A stretch of 64,000 nt of DNA from the NCBI RefSeq assembly GCF_007748195.1, contig NZ_CP037920.1, positions 2,047,501-2,111,500 on the forward strand, written 5' to 3'. A program made the position numbers and the translations under genes. The stretch comes from Gimesia aquarii (lineage in GTDB: Bacteria; Planctomycetota; Planctomycetia; Planctomycetales; Planctomycetaceae). Numbering within the stretch: position 1 is the first letter of the stretch; each line of letters starts with the position of its first letter. This document shows, piece by piece, positions 1 through 9,277 of this stretch. Under the pieces are notes generated by a model that was not told the DNA's origin, did no database searches, and was given only the letters and a program-made list of their open reading frames with translations.

Positions 1-1710
1 CATGAGTACGATCCCGGAGAATTCCTTGAAACGCACCATCCACATCCCGGGTTTGGGAAGATAGTTGATCGCTTTGGGAAAAATACTAAAGATCAGATAA
101 GGAGAGGCCATTCCCAAGCCCATCACGAGCCAGACCAGATAGGTAATGTTCGGAGTTTGTTTCACAGACCAGGCCAGAACGGGACCCAGGAAGGGACCAC
201 TACAGGGGGTTGCCAGCAGTGTTGCCAGGATTCCAGTCAGAAAAGCCCCTGTCAGTCCTTCTCGCTGTTGACCACCGGCGGCTGAACCAACCATACCTGG
301 TACGGGAATTTCAAAAACGCCCAACATACTCAAACCCATGGCGTAAACGATACAGGCCATCACAATGTTGAATTTCGGACTTTGAAACAAACCACCCCAG
401 CCCAATCCGGCAAAGACAGCCAGCGAAGCCAGAGCAAGAAAGACAGTGACTACACCCAGCGAATAGAAAATATTCAGCAGGAAGATCCGCATGCGACTTT
501 CACCTGCCTGTTGCACAAAGCTCATCACCTTGATGGCAACCACGGGGAGCACACACGGCATGACATTTAGAATCAGTCCGCCTAAAAATGCAAAAAAGAG
601 GTTTAAGGCAAGGGAACGGTTACTAGCATCGCTTGAAGAAACAATCAGGGCATCATCATCGTCATCCGATCCCTTGAGCTCTTCAATTGAAGACATGACC
701 ACCGGTTTTGCATTGGTCAGATTTCCTAATTGGAATTCGACAGGCAGTGGTCGTCGACAACTCCCTTTGTTACAGATCTGATAAGTCAGTTTGCCTTCTA
801 CGCCATACTCTTTATCCCCGGGGATGCGTTCAAACTCGCGCGTCCAGACAACTTTGTCATAGTGTGTTCGCTGGGTATAATCGTCATGTGTTTCCACTTT
901 GGGTTCCGGTGAAACAGCAAACTGTTTGGAAACCGGTTTCAAACCCTCCAGTTTGAAAATTTCAATATGAGTGGGTAAACCCGCATTCTTCTTGTCTTGA
1001 TCTAATGCAAATGTATGAAACTCCTGATCCAAAGTCATCGTAATGGTAAGTTGTACTAACTTTTCAGGACTGGTTTTCGAGGGGGCTAAGGCAAACGTCA
1101 ATTCCACCGGATCGGGTATCGAGCGGCGTTCAGGGACGACTGTTTGTGTGAGCGGCGCACTTTCTTTCTTGCCTGACAAAGTGGCTGTAAAGGAGTACTG
1201 CGAAGGTACACAGTTTTTTGAATCACAAACCTGATAGATCATTTGTCCTTTGATCTGGACTGTTGTGGGATCTTTCACATCTTGATTGACTTTGAAGCGG
1301 CGACTCCAAATCACATGTTTTGAGTATTTTTCGATTTCCTTACCAAACAGCGGTTCAAAGACTTTCTTCGGCGGATGATCCGCATTGAAATGTTTATCGA
1401 CGGAGGTCAAACCTTTGGACTCTTCAATCACGAACTTGGTCGCACCCCCGAAAGTAGGACTTGTGGAGTAGGTATAGCAGCCCTCAGGAATCATCATCGC
1501 CAGTGAAAGCGTGACGGTATCCCCGGCTTTAGCGTCTTGAGGCGTGAGGCTGACACTCACCTCTGCTTTAGGGGCAGGATTCCCCGCAGAGGCGTTTTTC
1601 TGTCCGAATAGATCGGGAAGCGATGGTTTTTGTGCCATTAAGCCGATTGAGGAGCAGACCAGGGCAGCAAAGACTGTTATAATAGCGGTAATATGGCGGG
1701 GAGATTTCAA
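1..1710 (-). CDS. dsbD: DsbD-like thiol:disulfide interchange protein (3' end outside window)
   Basis: The protein would carry electrons across the inner membrane to periplasmic thiol partners. I translated the reverse strand directly. A hydrophobic signal segment is followed by two similar periplasmic beta domains, each with a Cys pair (CDSKNC and CNKGSC). The CcdA/DsbD membrane domain follows, with its hallmark proline-flanked cysteines MPCVLPV and TPCSGPF; the window edge cuts it. I place the start at the TTG at 1710 because GGAAGG lies 8 bases upstream and only this start keeps the signal peptide; the first ATG (1638) would remove most of it. The duplicated N-terminal domain is longer than in E. 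coli DsbD, as in other planctomycete homologues. Family assignment is firm; the exact start is less certain. Confidence 0.85.
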   Translation of the reverse strand, partial: MKSPRHITAIITVFAALVCSSIGLMAQKPSLPDLFGQKNASAGNPAPKAEVSVSLTPQDAKAGDTVTLSLAMMIPEGCYTYSTSPTFGGATKFVIEESKGLTSVDKHFNADHPPKKVFEPLFGKEIEKYSKHVIWSRRFKVNQDVKDPTTVQIKGQMIYQVCDSKNCVPSQYSFTATLSGKKESAPLTQTVVPERRSIPDPVELTFALAPSKTSPEKLVQLTITMTLDQEFHTFALDQDKKNAGLPTHIEIFKLEGLKPVSKQFAVSPEPKVETHDDYTQRTHYDKVVWTREFERIPGDKEYGVEGKLTYQICNKGSCRRPLPVEFQLGNLTNAKPVVMSSIEELKGSDDDDDALIVSSSDASNRSLALNLFFAFLGGLILNVMPCVLPVVAIKVMSFVQQAGESRMRIFLLNIFYSLGVVTVFLALASLAVFAGLGWGGLFQSPKFNIVMACIVYAMGLSMLGVFEIPVPGMVGSAAGGQQREGLTGAFLTGILATLLATPCSGPFLGPVLAWSVKQTPNITYLVWLVMGLGMASPYLIFSIFPKAINYLPKPGMWMVRFKEFSGIVLM

Positions 1711-2052
1711 AACGAAACCCTTCCAGAAAACTCTGTAATGGAGTGAACCTGTCGGATGACTACGTATTGTATTATATCGGTGTCAGGATGAGGATCTTCT
1801 GTGCGATAAGTCACAAATCCTGGTTGATTCATATGGATTTTAAATGAATGAGTCAACACTGACAACAATTTACTGACCCTGTGCAATATTACTATTTTCG
1901 CATGATTTTGAAATCTAACCAAGTTGAAAATGCAAATCGTGAAGACCAAATAAGATGAGTTTTCACCAAATTTGATGGAAGTCATGAGTACACCGGATCT
2001 TATAATCCTATCCCATCAAAGAATATTGATCAATTGTAAATGTGGACTTGCG

Positions 2053-3336
2053 ATGCGACACTTTTTTACTTTCTGTTTACTGCTCGGCGGCTTTGTTTTA
2101 GAAGTGCGCGCCCAAAGTCCTTTGATCGCTCCCAAACCAACTGAATCTGTCAAAGAGATTGAGTTTCGGGACCCGATTCCCTTCGGCTTGAAACCAGTGG
2201 AATATGGGAAGGGAACGTTATCTGATCCCGTTACCGAAATGAATCTCAGATTAGAAAAACAGACACTCAAACTTGAATACGATGCAGAATGGGGTTATTT
2301 GCGTGAAGTCTTAAAAGCCCTGGAGATTCCCGAAGCGTCACAACTGATGGTCTACTCCAAAACGGCCCTTAATCCACGCTTGATCAAACCCACCAATCCG
2401 CGGGTAATCTATTTCAACGATGACGTCTACGTAGGCTGGGTTCCCGGTGCGCGGGCGATGGAAATCGCATCTGTTGATCCATTGAGAGGATCCATCTTTT
2501 TTGAAATGGATCAACAACCAGCGGCGCGACCTCGTTTTGTCCGTTCAGAACGTTGTCTCTCCTGTCATGGAGGTAGCTCAAGTTTACGCGTTCCCGGCTT
2601 GCTGGTGCGTTCTTTTCTGACCGATCAGCATGGTCGTCCGATTTCCGGTTATTCCCAAATCTCGCATGACAAACCTCTCGAAAAACGTTGGGGGGGCTGG
2701 TATGTCACAGGTACCCACGGCGAGATGGTGCATCTCGGAAATATATTTGGCAAGGCGGCTATCGAAGAATCGAAGGCCGATCCCGCTTATCGCGCGAATT
2801 TGAAACAAATCGATCAATTTGTCGATACCGTTAAATATATGAATCCGCACTCTGATCTCGTCGCGCATTTAATTTTTGATCATCAGGTTCACGGTCATAA
2901 TTTAATCACCCGTGCAAGTATGGAACAGCAGTTAGGTTTACGGTCGGATGTCGAAGACCGTCTGGTGCGTTACCTGCTGTTTATGGATGAAGCAGAAATC
3001 ACAAGTCCCCTCAAAGGGACCACCGCTTATCGAAGTTGGTTTGAAGAACAGGGAAAACGTGATACCCAAGGGAGATCGCTCAAAGAGTTTGACTTGAAAA
3101 CCAAACTGTTCCGCCATCGTTTGAGCTATTTGATTTACACCGACAGTTTCAACAAGATGCCAGAACCTGCACGTTTACGAATTTTGCGAAAAGTCTATTC
3201 GTTTCTGAACGCGACGGACATGGATTTGGATCAGAAATGGGAAGTCACACCTAATAGGTTTCCTATGGAAGAGCGACAGGCAATTATTCAAATCGTCGCG
3301 GAAACCCTGGATCGGCGGCCTGATTTCTGGAAATGA
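2053..3336 (+). CDS. Secreted protein with one c-type haem motif
   Basis: A 427-residue protein with a clean signal peptide (hydrophobic residues 4-17, cleavage near VRAQ). A single CxxCH haem-attachment motif (CLSCH) starts at residue 168, followed by a Gly/Ser-rich stretch and a motif like those of planctomycete cytochrome-like proteins of unknown role. An in-frame ATG at 1975 would add 26 residues ahead of the signal peptide, so I prefer the ATG at 2053, although no strong ribosome site precedes it. It lies upstream of another haem protein in the same direction, with about 210 bases between them. The redox partner is unknown. An oxidase or dehydrogenase accessory role is possible but is not shown by the sequence. 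Confidence 0.7.
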   Translation: MRHFFTFCLLLGGFVLEVRAQSPLIAPKPTESVKEIEFRDPIPFGLKPVEYGKGTLSDPVTEMNLRLEKQTLKLEYDAEWGYLREVLKALEIPEASQLMVYSKTALNPRLIKPTNPRVIYFNDDVYVGWVPGARAMEIASVDPLRGSIFFEMDQQPAARPRFVRSERCLSCHGGSSSLRVPGLLVRSFLTDQHGRPISGYSQISHDKPLEKRWGGWYVTGTHGEMVHLGNIFGKAAIEESKADPAYRANLKQIDQFVDTVKYMNPHSDLVAHLIFDHQVHGHNLITRASMEQQLGLRSDVEDRLVRYLLFMDEAEITSPLKGTTAYRSWFEEQGKRDTQGRSLKEFDLKTKLFRHRLSYLIYTDSFNKMPEPARLRILRKVYSFLNATDMDLDQKWEVTPNRFPMEERQAIIQIVAETLDRRPDFWK

Positions 3337-3548
3337 GACAGAAATGAGGGCAGGAACCTCAGAGTTTTGTACAAAAGATTTCTTAGCCGGTGTCAAAAGA
3401 GGGCATTGCCTTCAACAGTCTTTAAGTACTATGATACCTTTACTGCGATGTGAACGCTGTTTAAGTAGTTTCATAGCCTGACATTGACTCATATTTGGTA
3501 CAGTGATCGGGGTTTTTTCACATAGTTCAACACCAAGTATGAGGTACG

Positions 3549-6500
3549 ATGCTTCGTTTCAATATTAAACGCTCTGAAAATCGAGGTTGGTTGCCGCTAG
3601 TCTGTTTGCTGTTCATAGCAGGAATCACTGTTGCTCCCTGTTCGGCAGCCGAAGAGTTTTCTGGACTGAAAGTTCCTGAAGGCTTTCGCGCGACGCTCTA
3701 TGCCGACGATGATCTGGCCCACGACATCTATTCCATGACGATTGATTCTCTGGGTCGAGTTGTGGTTTCCGGTCCCGGATATGTTCGCATTCTGATCGAC
3801 GCGGATGAGGATGGCGTAGCCGAGTCATTTCAGCAGTATGTAGATGGTCCCAAGACCGGCGCACAAGGCATGTACTTCATCGGCAGAGATTTACTCTGCA
3901 CGGGAGATGCCGGCCTGATTCGTTATCGAGATCAAAACGCAGATGATCGAGCAGATGGTAAGCCGGATGTGTTTTTGCAAACGAAAACCGGGGGCGAACA
4001 TAATACGCATTCGATCCAACGAGGTCCGGATGGGTGGTGGTATTTACTATTGGGAAATACGGCAGGTATCAATGCCAGTTACATCACCCGTAAAACGTCT
4101 CCCGTTAAAAAACCTTACGCGGGAACTCTGATGCGGTTGAGCCCCGATCTCACAGCAGGCGAAGTCGTCGCTGATGGATTTCGCAATGCTTACGATTTTT
4201 CTTTCTCGCCCAATGGCGATGTTTTCACTTATGACAGTGATGGCGAGCGTGATATTTCCCTCCCCTGGTATCGACCCACACGCGTGTTTCATATTTTGCC
4301 TGGTTCCAATGCGGGTTGGCGCAGCCGTAGTTGGAAACGTCCTGATACATTTCTGGACATGCCGCCTGCGATTGCCGCCTTTCATCGCGGATCTCCTACA
4401 GGAGTCACCTGCTATCAACATTCACGATTTCCAACAGCATACCAGGGGGCGTTATTCGTCGCCGACTGGACCTTTGGTCGAGTCCACGCAATTCCGTTGC
4501 AGGATTTTCAGGGGACGTATGCGAGCGAACCAGTTGAATTTATCACAGGGGTCGGGCAGTTTGGATTTGCGCCGACAGATATTGCAGTTGGATCGGATGG
4601 CTCACTCTTCGTGAGTGTCGGGGGACGCGGAACACGTGGTAGTGTTTTTCGTATTGAATATACAGGGCCTGTTGTCGCGCAAAAACCAGATTTGAAATCA
4701 CAGTCATCGGCTGGAAATGAAAACGTACAATCAGACACAGTGACACAAATGCTCGATGCCTGTTTGTCGGCCCCTCAGCCATTAAGCAGTTGGTCACGCG
4801 CAAAGTGGCTTCCGTTAGTGAAATCGTTGCAGCCTGAAGATTTTTATCGAGCTGCCTTAGACGAGAGTCGCCCGGTCGCTCAACGCATCCGTGCGATTGA
4901 AATTGTGACGGAGCGACTTGGTGGGTTTCCCAATCGGATCGTTGAACAATTAATTCTGGTCAAATCGGAGCGTGTGCGAGCACGACTCGCATGGTCATTG
5001 GGCTACCATAGTACTCCTGAGCAAAATACAGAGATGTTGAATGCTCTGTTAAAAGATGATGCTCCACTCGTCGCACGCTTCGCCTTAGAAGCGTTCCAGA
5101 GGTTAGGCGATCAAATTGATCAATCAAAATGCCTTTCTGGATTGCAGAAGACGCTGGGAGCCCCTCAACGTTTTGTCAGGCAATCAGCGTCCCGAGCGGC
5201 AGCAACTTTGAATGATGAGACTTTTAAAACACTTTCAAGTGGTATTGCCGCTTCCGAAGGAGCCGCACAGATCTCACTTGCTTATGCCAGTATTATGAAG
5301 CAGGGGGGCGTTGTACCCCTCGCGGTCCGTACTGGAATCACTGTTTTTGAGGGAGACAATCAAACGGACCTCAGGCTCGAAGCGCTCAGGTTAATTCAAT
5401 TAGGCCTCGGTGATTTAGGTCCTCCGACGAAGATGGCAGCGGTCTTTGATGGATACGCGAATGGCGCTGATCTGTCCGAGTATGAACGTCATCTTGACCC
5501 GATTCGTATTCGTCTGATGCAGGCCTTCCCAAGCAGTCACGAAGTGTTGGATCATGAATTAGCCCGTGTTCTGGCGATGCTCGCACCTTACAATCCCAAA
5601 TTACTGGACCAGATACTTGCGAAGATAACCGAGGAATCGAGTCCTGTTTCTGATGTGCATTATTTGATCGTTGCCGCTCGGATTCCCAGTGATCGCAGTA
5701 GGGCACAGTCTAAAAAAATTGCAAACGCTTTGGTGCAGATTGATGCAAAATTACTGCGGCTCAAGCTTCCACAAGATACAAACTGGGACGACCGTTTTTT
5801 TGAACTCTACGCGCAACTTGTCAAAATTGATGCCGACCTGCCACGGCAAATCGTCGAGCAACCCGGATTTGGTTTGCCCGGTCATGTTCTGTTTCTGAGT
5901 GAGTTGCCACCGCAGTTTTTGGAAAAAGCCATTGAAGCCTTTGAACGAAAAATTAAAGCAGATCCTGATTTTCACTGGAACAATGATGTGGTCTTTGTTT
6001 TTGGCGAGTCAAAAAAGCCGGAGCATCGGGAAATGATTCGCAATCTCTATGCAGAATTTGCACTTCAGGCAGCCGTGTTAGCAGTGCTTTCGGAAAACCC
6101 GGAAGAACAGGACCGAGATAAATTTGTAGCGGGGCTGGAGTCCTCTCAAATCGAACTACTGGAATCTTGTGTCTCTGCATTGGAAAAACTGGAGACAACT
6201 CAGAAACCGGAAGAAGTCGTTCGACTCTTTGCCACGTTACGAAGATTGGGCCGCGATCAGCGAGAGCAAAAGCTGCAATCTCGAATTGTGAAGCTCTTAG
6301 AGAAATGGACTGGTCAACAATTGGGTTCGGCCACAGATGTCGCCGACCTGAATAAGCAGCGCGCGTTGATACAAGCCTGGGAAAAATGGGTTTCAACAGA
6401 GCATCCTGAAGTCTTTGCCTCACTCTTGAAGCAAGGCGGCCCTGAAGCGGAAAAACTCAACAAGTTGCTGGAAACCGTCGATTGGGATCTGGGCGATAAA

Positions 6501-6890
6501 GAGCGTGGAGAAACATTGTTCCGAAAACGAGCCTGTGTGCAATGTCATGGCAATCGGAGTGCTCTGGGCCCGGCATTAACGGGGGCCGCGAAACGATTTT
6601 CCCGCAAAGATCTGTTTACAGCAATCGTGTCACCAAATCAGGACGTTTCCCCCCGCTATCAGACAACTGTCGTCGGTACCGTTGATGGAAAAGTTTATAC
6701 AGGGTTGGTCGTTTACCGTTCTGTAGATGGACTGACATTGAGAAACTCAAATAATCAAACCACACGTATCGAGGCGGCAGAAATTGATTTCGAAAGCAAG
6801 AAAAATACATCACTGATGCCCTCGGGACTTTTAAAAGATCTTTCCCCCCAAGATCTCGCTGACTTAAACGCCTATTTACAAAGTCTGTAA
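3549..6890 (+). CDS. PVC-type haem-binding protein with N-terminal propeller domain
   Basis: A 1113-residue exported protein. Residues 1-34 form a signal peptide. Residues about 40-380 resemble the membrane-bound dehydrogenase-like beta-propeller (TIGR02604, Pirellula/Verrucomicrobium N-terminal domain). The middle is alpha-helical and HEAT-like, and the C-terminal 120 residues form the TIGR02603 haem domain with CVQCH from residue 996 and the downstream TGLVV and LMPSGL motifs. Such proteins are a lineage marker of Planctomycetes and Verrucomicrobia and are thought to oxidise sugars or alcohols in the periplasm. The substrate cannot be read here. GAGG precedes the ATG. Length and domain order are normal for the family. 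Confidence 0.9.
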   Translation: MLRFNIKRSENRGWLPLVCLLFIAGITVAPCSAAEEFSGLKVPEGFRATLYADDDLAHDIYSMTIDSLGRVVVSGPGYVRILIDADEDGVAESFQQYVDGPKTGAQGMYFIGRDLLCTGDAGLIRYRDQNADDRADGKPDVFLQTKTGGEHNTHSIQRGPDGWWYLLLGNTAGINASYITRKTSPVKKPYAGTLMRLSPDLTAGEVVADGFRNAYDFSFSPNGDVFTYDSDGERDISLPWYRPTRVFHILPGSNAGWRSRSWKRPDTFLDMPPAIAAFHRGSPTGVTCYQHSRFPTAYQGALFVADWTFGRVHAIPLQDFQGTYASEPVEFITGVGQFGFAPTDIAVGSDGSLFVSVGGRGTRGSVFRIEYTGPVVAQKPDLKSQSSAGNENVQSDTVTQMLDACLSAPQPLSSWSRAKWLPLVKSLQPEDFYRAALDESRPVAQRIRAIEIVTERLGGFPNRIVEQLILVKSERVRARLAWSLGYHSTPEQNTEMLNALLKDDAPLVARFALEAFQRLGDQIDQSKCLSGLQKTLGAPQRFVRQSASRAAATLNDETFKTLSSGIAASEGAAQISLAYASIMKQGGVVPLAVRTGITVFEGDNQTDLRLEALRLIQLGLGDLGPPTKMAAVFDGYANGADLSEYERHLDPIRIRLMQAFPSSHEVLDHELARVLAMLAPYNPKLLDQILAKITEESSPVSDVHYLIVAARIPSDRSRAQSKKIANALVQIDAKLLRLKLPQDTNWDDRFFELYAQLVKIDADLPRQIVEQPGFGLPGHVLFLSELPPQFLEKAIEAFERKIKADPDFHWNNDVVFVFGESKKPEHREMIRNLYAEFALQAAVLAVLSENPEEQDRDKFVAGLESSQIELLESCVSALEKLETTQKPEEVVRLFATLRRLGRDQREQKLQSRIVKLLEKWTGQQLGSATDVADLNKQRALIQAWEKWVSTEHPEVFASLLKQGGPEAEKLNKLLETVDWDLGDKERGETLFRKRACVQCHGNRSALGPALTGAAKRFSRKDLFTAIVSPNQDVSPRYQTTVVGTVDGKVYTGLVVYRSVDGLTLRNSNNQTTRIEAAEIDFESKKNTSLMPSGLLKDLSPQDLADLNAYLQSL

Positions 6891-6970
6891 CGAATCTTTT
6901 TGTATGATGCAAATAACAATGTTCAAGCGTTATTCAGGATTTTCTATCTGAGCAGGAGGCTTTCCACCGC

Positions 6971-7849
6971 GTGTCGAGTTCTGAAGAATCACCAGCCAGA
7001 AAAAAACGAACCCGCACAATGCCCAAGCCCTATAACGCGCTGGGAGGGAAGAAGTGGATTCAAAATTCGATCAGTGTCTGGAGTGACATTCGCAAGTCGA
7101 CCGAAGAAGCGCGGCTGAAACATCCAGCGATCTTTCCGGAGATGCTCGTTGAACGGTTAATCGAAACGTTCCTGCCGCTTCAGGGAGATGTAATTCTCGA
7201 CCCCTTTGCCGGTTCGGGCAGTACCATTGTGACCGCGGAAAAAATGGGAAAAACAGGGGTCGGGATCGAGTTATCTGAAGAATATGCAGCGCTGGCGAAT
7301 CAGCGTATTCAAGAGGTTGTCCACTCAGCTGACGAAGCGGTAGACTCTGGTCCGGATACAGAGAAGTTAGAATTTAAGTCGCGTGTGCATCATGGCTCAG
7401 CTTTGAATTTGTCTGAAATGGTCTCGCCGGAAAGCGTCGATTTGTGTATTACTTCGCCCCCTTATTGGAACGTTTTGAATCAACGTCGATCAGCCGATCA
7501 TAAAACGGTGCGGCATTATGGCAATCACGAGCAGGATCTGGGCGTCGTGGAAGATTATGCAGAATTCTTGGACGAACTAAAGGAGGTTTTCGGACAGGTT
7601 TTAACGGCCCTGCGTCCGGGGGGATATTGCTGTGTGGTTGTCATGGATTTAAGAAAGAAAAGTCAGTTTTTTCCTTTTCATAGTGATTTAGCAACCAGAC
7701 TGCAACAGATCGGTTTTATTTATGATGATTTGATTATCTGGAATCGTCAATCGGAATATAATAATTTGAGGCCGCTAGGATTTCCTTCTGTCTTTCGTGT
7801 CAATAAAGTTCACGAATTTATTTTGTTAATGCAAAAGAGAAAAGGTTAG
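6971..7849 (+). CDS. Site-specific DNA methyltransferase (N4-cytosine/N6-adenine class)
   Basis: This enzyme would transfer methyl from S-adenosylmethionine to DNA bases. The SAM motif DPFAGSGST starts at residue 77 and the catalytic motif TSPPYW at residue 161, followed by an LRPGG loop. The order (SAM motif first) is permuted relative to the common beta class. The start is a GTG preceded by AGGAGG 11 bases upstream; an ATG at 7019 is the alternative. No restriction enzyme gene adjoins it, so it looks like an orphan methylase in the chromosome backbone. The recognition sequence cannot be inferred. Confidence 0.85.
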   Translation: MSSSEESPARKKRTRTMPKPYNALGGKKWIQNSISVWSDIRKSTEEARLKHPAIFPEMLVERLIETFLPLQGDVILDPFAGSGSTIVTAEKMGKTGVGIELSEEYAALANQRIQEVVHSADEAVDSGPDTEKLEFKSRVHHGSALNLSEMVSPESVDLCITSPPYWNVLNQRRSADHKTVRHYGNHEQDLGVVEDYAEFLDELKEVFGQVLTALRPGGYCCVVVMDLRKKSQFFPFHSDLATRLQQIGFIYDDLIIWNRQSEYNNLRPLGFPSVFRVNKVHEFILLMQKRKG

Positions 7850-7994
7850 GTTGGAAATCGAACGTTACACTCGGTATAACTCACTTTTCAGATTTGGAAA
7901 TCTTCCAGGATCTGCTAGGAACACGTAATAAATTATGTCATAATAGTAGTATGAAGCCTAAGTATTGCTGATTCACTAATTAGAGAGTAGACCC

Positions 7995-8945
7995 ATGCAA
8001 CACATCAATTCAATCTTAGTTGGCGTAGACTTGACCCACGCTGATCGATTAGTCGCTTCCGACTTAAACGCACAAACTGCAGAAGCGGTCGAACGTGCCC
8101 TTTGGCTGGCTGACCTGGTCAATGCCAAACTGGAATTTATTGCTGCGATTGATTTGTCTGCCCATACCAAACATTTACTGGAAGAAGATCGAAATCATTT
8201 TTCCAAAAATGTAGAAGATGAAGCTCTGGAAGTGATGGTGGGACTCATCGAACAAGCAAAAGCAAAAGGGATTGATAGTTCTGCAAAAGTTGCCTTCGGT
8301 TCTTCCTGGCGTGAAATTATTCTTGAAGTCATCGAAGATAAACACGATCTGGTGCTGGTAGGTACGCGTCCCCATGGTTTTACGGGGCGGTTGTTTGGTG
8401 GAACAGTGATGAATTTGTTTCGTCAATGTCCCTGTCCCGTATACGCTGTTAAAATCGGGGAAGAGCCCGAAATTCCTGAAATTGTCGTTGCCAGCGATAT
8501 GAGTGAAGTCAGCAGCGAGATTTTGAACTTCATTGTTTCGATGGGACAAATTGCCGATGTAAAGATTCATCTGGTACATGCGATTGATACGCAGCTCGAA
8601 GTTCGACTCAAAGGCCTGGGAGTCGGTGAAGAGACGCTTCAAAAATGTGCCGAAGATATCATGGAAGAGGTCAAGAATGAACTCAACGAACAATTGGCCC
8701 AAACCGACTTCCGCACATTGACGTACGGCGTGCAAGTGCATGTCCTCGAGGGCTCTCCCGAGGAAGCGATTCCCGAATTTATCAAAGAGCACGATATCAA
8801 TCTGCTTGCCATGGGCACATTAGCTCGTTCAGGCATCAGCGGTTTCTTCATCGGCAACACCGCCGAACGCATGCTCGAAAAAGTCGACTGCTCTGTAGTG
8901 GCATTTAAACCAGGAGACTTTGTTTCGCCTGTGGTCCCTGAGTAA
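7995..8945 (+). CDS. Universal stress protein with two UspA domains
   Basis: A 316-residue cytoplasmic protein made of two tandem UspA folds. Each carries the nucleotide-binding loop pattern G-x2-G-x9-G(S/T): first around GTRPHGFTGRLFGGT, second around GTLARSGISGFFIGNT near the C-terminus, so both domains may bind ATP. Tandem UspA proteins are common in planctomycetes and act in stress survival. The role here is inferred from family only. It is monocistronic, with a strong terminator hairpin about 90 bases downstream. Confidence 0.9.
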   Translation: MQHINSILVGVDLTHADRLVASDLNAQTAEAVERALWLADLVNAKLEFIAAIDLSAHTKHLLEEDRNHFSKNVEDEALEVMVGLIEQAKAKGIDSSAKVAFGSSWREIILEVIEDKHDLVLVGTRPHGFTGRLFGGTVMNLFRQCPCPVYAVKIGEEPEIPEIVVASDMSEVSSEILNFIVSMGQIADVKIHLVHAIDTQLEVRLKGLGVGEETLQKCAEDIMEEVKNELNEQLAQTDFRTLTYGVQVHVLEGSPEEAIPEFIKEHDINLLAMGTLARSGISGFFIGNTAERMLEKVDCSVVAFKPGDFVSPVVPE

Positions 8946-9032
8946 TGGGAAGAATTTCATTCTGGTTATCAATTAATTGAGTTTGTTGTTGATCTGAGTG
9001 AGATAGATATCAAATCGACGATTCCGGAACAG

Positions 9033-9068
9033 AAAAGCATCGCTGAAAGAAATCAGCGATGCTTTTTT
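9033..9068 (+). terminator. Rho-independent terminator of the universal stress gene
   Basis: A 14-bp stem AAAAGCATCGCTGA at 9033-9046 pairs with 9053-9066 around a 6-base loop, and the right arm runs into a T tract. The stem is perfectly complementary. Confidence 0.9.
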
Positions 9069-9277
9069 GCTTCACGCAGATACTTAAAACACCCATGAGT
9101 AACAGAGAGTTAATCAAAGTGTTTGTTGCCATTGAAATGAACACACAGAAAGAGTGAATTGAGACCATCTTTATTACGAAGTTTAAAACATAACAATTTT
9201 AACGTCTGCTAGACTTTGCTCGAACAGTCAAGTAGCATGAGAGTTTATTGACTTGTTTCCGAACCGGAGTTTTCAAA

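Noticed and set aside
1707-1985. 92-codon minus-strand frame upstream of the DsbD-like gene
   Set aside because: A+T-rich, no ribosome site, overlaps the DsbD start; likely chance.
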